Assembly: GCA_043798715.1 (NCBI GenBank)
Contig: JAZDOK010000035.1
Location: 1-17,172, forward strand
DNA from: JAZDOK01 sp043798715
GTDB taxonomy: Bacteria; Vulcanimicrobiota; JAZDOK01
Length of the DNA stretch: 17,172 nucleotides
Direction of reading: 5' to 3'
Below, piece after piece: positions 14,019-17,172 of this stretch. Position 1 is the stretch's first letter; each line of letters starts with the position of its first letter. The notes under the pieces are model-generated. The model made no database searches, had not been told where the DNA came from, and saw only the letters and a list, made by a program, of their open reading frames with translations. The translations under genes and the position numbers were made by a program.

Positions 14019-15221
14019 TTACGGCAGCTTCTTTAGCACTTCTTCCAGCCTCCTCCGGCATTGAGGGCAAAGTTCGGTGGATTTGCGATCATGTTCTATT
14101 AAACTATGGGGGTAAGCTCGCGCACAATCGGGATCAGTGCATCGTTTCACTCCGAGTATGTATCCTGCTGATGAGAGGCCCTGTTTGAGAGCACGGTCAG
14201 CGACTTTTTGAAGATTCTTCGGCTCGCCGTTAAATTCCGTGGTAAACCTGCGGTAGGACATGACTCCAAGATGGGGTCTCGCCCACCCGAAAAGGAAATT
14301 ATAATCATTTTCAAAGATATCTCTATCGATCACTCCGAGGATTCCCAGCGTTTTCGGCTCTTTAAGGTAATTGTTGTATTTTTCTTCAACGCACTTAAGA
14401 AGGTCTTTAACGTTATATTGAAATTCAGAACGATATTTCTGGTATTCGGTTTCAAAATTCCTGAGATCTTCGGGATTCTCCTTAAGTACCACTCTCAGAA
14501 ACTCCACTTGAACTGCAGATTCGTTCAACCTGCGAGGATCTATCCGGTAGGAACGGCAAACAAGTTGCAGGCGGTCTTCACCCATCTGCGATCGTATTTC
14601 TTTAGAAAGATTTTGAAGATAACGATCTCCGAAATTTCTCTTCCTCATATTCTCCGGCAACGGCATTCTTTCAAGTATTTTTACATCTATGTGCATCTTC
14701 TGCTTGAGCCCTTCCTGGAGGCAACTCAGGATTTTTCCATTCGTATTCCCCATGGGCAAAAGGTAGAGGGTGTATTCCATGCGCGGAGCGAACCCCTCTC
14801 CTTTTTTCTCCAGAGGTATTTCCTCCTCGAAAGCCTGAAGTGCCTTTTGTGCTTTTACTTTTAACTCACTATCAGCGGCATTCCGGGCGACAACCAGATA
14901 TGCGGCCTTCGCCTCTTCCATGCGCCCCTTTTTCTGATAGAGTTCTGCCAAGTGAAATTGTTCCAGGGGTCGAGCGGAATCCACAGCCAGCCCTTTTTCA
15001 AAATTGACTATGGCCTCATCAAATCGGCCGTTCTCTTCATCCCATCGAGCTAGATTAAAATAGGCCTCTACATGGGTTCGCCTGTCCACGTTCGGCATCT
15101 TATCGGCTTGTGCGACAGTTTCCTGCCACGCTCGGACCTCTTTAGGAACAGATTTAGAACACCCCGAAATCAAGGAAGCCATAAGGACTGAGATCAGAAA
15201 GCAAACCAATTTGCCCTTCAT
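14019..15221 (-). CDS. TPR lipoprotein with catalytically dead archaemetzincin-like (M54) domain
   Basis: This is a 400-residue envelope lipoprotein. The signal peptide ends in the lipobox LISGC with C21. Residues about 51-118 hold two TPR-like helical pairs (NLARWDEENGRFDEAIVNFE; HLAELYQKKGRMEEAKAAY). From about 150 the sequence follows archaemetzincin: YTLYLLPMG at the domain start, LGVIDRDIF with NFLFGWA, and the C-terminal zinc region. Archaemetzincins carry HExxHxxGxxHC, then a CXM and a CxxC. Here that stretch is SSAGYILGVKRC (350-361): the first histidine is S350, the glutamate S351, the second histidine Y354 and the third histidine R360. G357 and cysteines C361, C366, C385 and C388 remain, as does the HSLIEHDRK segment. 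The structural zinc site is thus kept while the catalytic one is gone. AAGGA precedes the ATG. A binding or regulatory role is inferred. Confidence 0.85.
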   Translation of the reverse strand: MKGKLVCFLISVLMASLISGCSKSVPKEVRAWQETVAQADKMPNVDRRTHVEAYFNLARWDEENGRFDEAIVNFEKGLAVDSARPLEQFHLAELYQKKGRMEEAKAAYLVVARNAADSELKVKAQKALQAFEEEIPLEKKGEGFAPRMEYTLYLLPMGNTNGKILSCLQEGLKQKMHIDVKILERMPLPENMRKRNFGDRYLQNLSKEIRSQMGEDRLQLVCRSYRIDPRRLNESAVQVEFLRVVLKENPEDLRNFETEYQKYRSEFQYNVKDLLKCVEEKYNNYLKEPKTLGILGVIDRDIFENDYNFLFGWARPHLGVMSYRRFTTEFNGEPKNLQKVADRALKQGLSSAGYILGVKRCTDPDCARAYPHSLIEHDRKSTELCPQCRRRLEEVLKKLP

Positions 15222-15380
15222 AATGTTCCTTCACCGCCTTTTGAGGTTAGATTCGACACGAAAGATTACTCACCCCTTTGCAAAACTTGAGTGCTGCTCA
15301 TAACTAATTCCATCTGTTTTCCCTACTCCGTGTGCGTAGTCAAGGCAGGGGAACGGCGAGCAAGATGAGAATGAATTATT

Positions 15381-16424
15381 ATGAGGAAGAACCGAACCTT
15401 CATTAAGCAGAAGACCCGGGAAATTCAGGCCCTCGTCAATCTCTGGGACCCGGCTAATCTTCTTTCACCTGAGACTCCTGAAGACGAGTACGATTGCATG
15501 ACGCACCAATTAGTTTCACTCCTTCACAAGAGAGCTGACTTCGACAACCTATTCAAATTCATCCTTTCGAATCTGGAAGATCACTTCGGGATTTCCAGAT
15601 CCGGGATGACCCCGGAAGCACAAAGAAAATTTGAAGCCCATATTAAGGAGTTTGTCTTTTCAATTCAGAATTGTTTTTATTGCTATCCCTTACCCCCAAG
15701 ACCCCCAAGGCGCAGTCGTATCTATGACATGGATATTCCCTACGAGGCGGATTTGACCTTACTTCACTCCATGCTTTCTGAAAATCGGAAGAAACATCAC
15801 ATGGCCTGCCTGATCCTTGCTAATAAAGGTGACGCAGAATCTCTGAAACTGCTGATTGAACAGACGGATTCTCCGGACTCTGACCGGAGGCTAACTGCGA
15901 TAGAGGCGATCGGACGACATCCACTAGGCGCAGAGGCCGCAAATCTTTTAATAAAGATGCTCCGGGATAAGTCACCCTCTGTCGTGCAACAGGCCTGCCA
16001 GACTCTCACGTATATGAAAATTATAGAAGCCCATGAAGATATTATGCCACTTCTTGAATTAAAGGAAAGTTATATACGCTATGTGGCCGTGCAAGCTTTA
16101 AATGTGTTCTGGGAAGAATCGGATTTTGAGATCCTCGTCAAAATTTGCAAGAAAGACAGTTCACTTGATGTGCGCAAGGAGGCGGCCTTTTCTCTTTGTA
16201 ATCATGCTGATCGGCACAATTGGAAAGCTTTAGTCGAGTTGTGGCATAGCGATGAAAATCCCCGCCAACGAGTCTGGGCCTGTAAACTTATAGAACGATA
16301 TGGCGATACGACGAATCACCCGATCCTTGAAGAATTGAGTCGTGATCAGAACTACCATGTGAGATGGGCTGCCAAAAAGGCCCTGAAATGCAGATGGATT
16401 TCAGGATCTACGGTGATATCTTAA
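15381..16424 (+). CDS. HEAT-repeat protein with N-terminal DEYD-type domain
   Basis: This 347-residue protein has no signal peptide and is probably cytoplasmic. Residues about 17-72 contain LWDPANLLSPETPEDEYD followed by an amphipathic helix and F-I-L-S-N-L-E-D-H-F-G, resembling the DP...DEYD pattern of small domains often found in immunity-type proteins; this is recalled and unproven. Residues about 139-336 are helical HEAT repeats, seen as recurring blocks such as RRLTAIEAIGRHP, SPSVVQQACQTL, YIRYVAVQALN, LDVRKEAAFSL and YHVRWAAKKALK, about 31-36 residues apart. HEAT arrays usually bind protein partners. The ATG at 15381 lacks a clear ribosome-binding site, so the start is less certain than the frame. 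The gene is divergent from the archaemetzincin-like lipoprotein gene and its sequence is AT-rich. Confidence 0.83.
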   Translation: MRKNRTFIKQKTREIQALVNLWDPANLLSPETPEDEYDCMTHQLVSLLHKRADFDNLFKFILSNLEDHFGISRSGMTPEAQRKFEAHIKEFVFSIQNCFYCYPLPPRPPRRSRIYDMDIPYEADLTLLHSMLSENRKKHHMACLILANKGDAESLKLLIEQTDSPDSDRRLTAIEAIGRHPLGAEAANLLIKMLRDKSPSVVQQACQTLTYMKIIEAHEDIMPLLELKESYIRYVAVQALNVFWEESDFEILVKICKKDSSLDVRKEAAFSLCNHADRHNWKALVELWHSDENPRQRVWACKLIERYGDTTNHPILEELSRDQNYHVRWAAKKALKCRWISGSTVIS

Positions 16425-16550
16425 AAGAACTTTTTGCTGATTTCACTATGAAATTCCTTGCCATGATAAAATCACTATATTCCATTACCTTTATCCCATC
16501 GTGCAGCGGTTTTCAAAGGAATCTTTCCCCTGATATTGAAAGATGAGTAT

Positions 16551-17138
16551 ATGAATCAGCTTCCAACAGGAAGATCTGTTGAAAAGATAGCCTCGATTAT
16601 TCACGATTTTTCACTTGCCAAATCAATCCATAGAGCAATTTCTTCAGCACTTACCAGTCCCATTGTGCGTCTAAAAGAAAACAAATCGGTCTGGCGTGTT
16701 TTTAAGTATTCATTGGATGCCGCAATTAGAGATATTGAAAGCCATCCTCGAGGAAAACTATTTAAGCGAATGATTAGATTTGGTCCCCCACATCCTGACG
16801 ATCCAGAGATTTTTGACAGTGATGGCGAAACTACCCTCTCAGACTCCGAATGTGGAGCCTGTCTTGAATTTATCTATTCTCATATGGTGAATAGATTTAA
16901 AGGCGAATTGGCTGAACTTCTTGCTCTTGAGCCTTGTATGAAAATCCTAAATCAGCTTAAAAAAGAAAGATGTTTATCATCAAGAATTCGACTCTACTGG
17001 GGCGACATGATTAAAGAGCCTCGTCAGTTTGCTACGTATTCCACGGCATTCGATCGCCGATTCCAGAGTTATCCGATCACACATTCCACGATCCGATCAC
17101 CGATTCCATTCTTCCCGATCACCCCTTTGCGAGGTTGA
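16551..17138 (+). CDS. Unrecognised protein, C-terminus probably replaced by transposon-end sequence
   Basis: I do not recognise this protein. An ATG start at 16551 gives 195 residues; an in-frame TTG at 16536 would add five. The first 160 or so residues look like a real, mostly helical cytosolic protein, with charged and aromatic blocks such as SVWRVFKYSLDAAIRDIE, YSHMVNRFKGELAELLALE and RLYWGDMIKEPRQF. From about 17035 the frame runs through four tandem transposon-end repeats, and the last 34 codons (T-Y-S-T-A onward, rich in I, P, F and T) are therefore not native. The gene is most likely truncated by an insertion. It lies about 125 bases after the HEAT-repeat gene on the same strand and shares its AT-rich composition, so the two may belong together. 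Confidence 0.55.
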   Translation: MNQLPTGRSVEKIASIIHDFSLAKSIHRAISSALTSPIVRLKENKSVWRVFKYSLDAAIRDIESHPRGKLFKRMIRFGPPHPDDPEIFDSDGETTLSDSECGACLEFIYSHMVNRFKGELAELLALEPCMKILNQLKKERCLSSRIRLYWGDMIKEPRQFATYSTAFDRRFQSYPITHSTIRSPIPFFPITPLRG

Positions 17139-17172
17139 AAAAATGGACTTCAATCCGCTGTCTCGGATCCGG
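17031..17172 (-). mobile_element. End of an IS21-like element continuing beyond the window
   Basis: On the minus strand the last bases read toward a run of GTGATCGG and TGGAAT motifs that finishes TGGAATACGTAGCA. From memory, IS21-type elements often end in several direct repeats of this kind, with a short stretch such as TTTTTCAACCTCGCAAAGGGG just inside, very like 17122-17144 here on the minus strand. No transposase codons can be confirmed in the 50 bases that remain. The identification rests on the repeats. Confidence 0.5.
17035..17122 (-). repeat. Four contiguous 20-23-bp degenerate direct repeats (transposase-binding type)
   Basis: The block divides without gaps into units 17035-17057, 17058-17080, 17081-17100 and 17101-17122. 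Read on the minus strand each is G(T/C)GATCG(G/A), a variable spacer, then TGGAAT plus two or three bases. The inner three share GTGATCGG exactly. The outermost unit is the most diverged. Such arrays are bound by the IstA transposase in IS21-type elements. Confidence 0.85.

Noticed and set aside
14208..14864. A 218-codon plus-strand frame
   Set aside because: It is antisense to the archaemetzincin-like lipoprotein, which has a signal peptide, TPRs and cysteine motifs; the plus frame has no recognisable features.
15222..15380. Divergent promoters between the lipoprotein and HEAT genes
   Set aside because: TTGCAA with a weak CATAAC at poor spacing was the best match on the plus strand, and nothing convincing was found on the minus strand.
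17143..17172. A new gene starting ATG at 17143 after GAGG
   Set aside because: Only ten codons are visible and the DNA belongs to the inferred transposon interior, where the opposite strand is expected to be the coding one.

Overview
This is a 17.2-kb piece of a bacterial chromosome. It is GC-rich and tightly packed up to about 13.5 kb and clearly more AT-rich after that (60-base samples: 40/60 G+C at 2341-2400, 22/60 at 14341-14400 and 22/60 at 16681-16740). The lineage cannot be fixed from the sequence. A sigma factor nearly colinear with Bacillus SigH points to a Terrabacteria-type lineage. The many Sec-exported proteins and lipoproteins do not decide between a one- and a two-membrane cell. 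A deep-branching uncultured phylum is a guess only. No rRNA, tRNA or CRISPR array was seen.

Region 1 (1-3650, + strand) is a sugar-type ABC importer operon: the 3' part of a solute-binding protein, a LOG-family phosphoribohydrolase placed inside the operon, and two permeases of the MalF and MalG type. No ATPase gene is present in the window. The operon ends in a perfect GC-rich hairpin with A and T tracts that can also terminate the convergent sigma factor gene. Region 2 (3670-4392, - strand) is sigH with a near-consensus promoter and a probable TTG start.

Region 3 (4495-13519, + strand) is a run of mostly exported hydrolases. It holds an S9 prolyl-oligopeptidase-type peptidase with an extra C-terminal domain, a HExxH lipoprotein metallopeptidase just downstream, an unrecognised 603-606-residue protein with its own promoter, an arginase/agmatinase-family enzyme with a signal peptide, and a PDZ-alpha/beta hydrolase. 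Between the last two lies a 234-bp deletion derivative of a REP-associated transposase (RAYT) element with near-perfect terminal inverted repeats. Its relic reading frame runs in frame into the hydrolase, so a naive gene call gives a false 544-residue fusion.

Region 4 (13593-17172) is AT-richer and looks accessory. On the - strand are a TPR lipoprotein whose C-terminal half is an archaemetzincin-like domain that has lost all its HExxHxxGxxH metal ligands while keeping the four-cysteine site, and a small membrane protein with a zinc ribbon. On the + strand are a HEAT-repeat protein with an N-terminal DEYD-type domain and an unrecognised gene. The last gene runs into four tandem 20-23-bp repeats typical of an IS21-type transposon end, which has probably replaced its C-terminus.

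The most unusual item is the archaemetzincin pseudoenzyme lipoprotein. Next are the RAYT-derived miniature element, the exported ureohydrolase and the orphan 603-606-residue protein.
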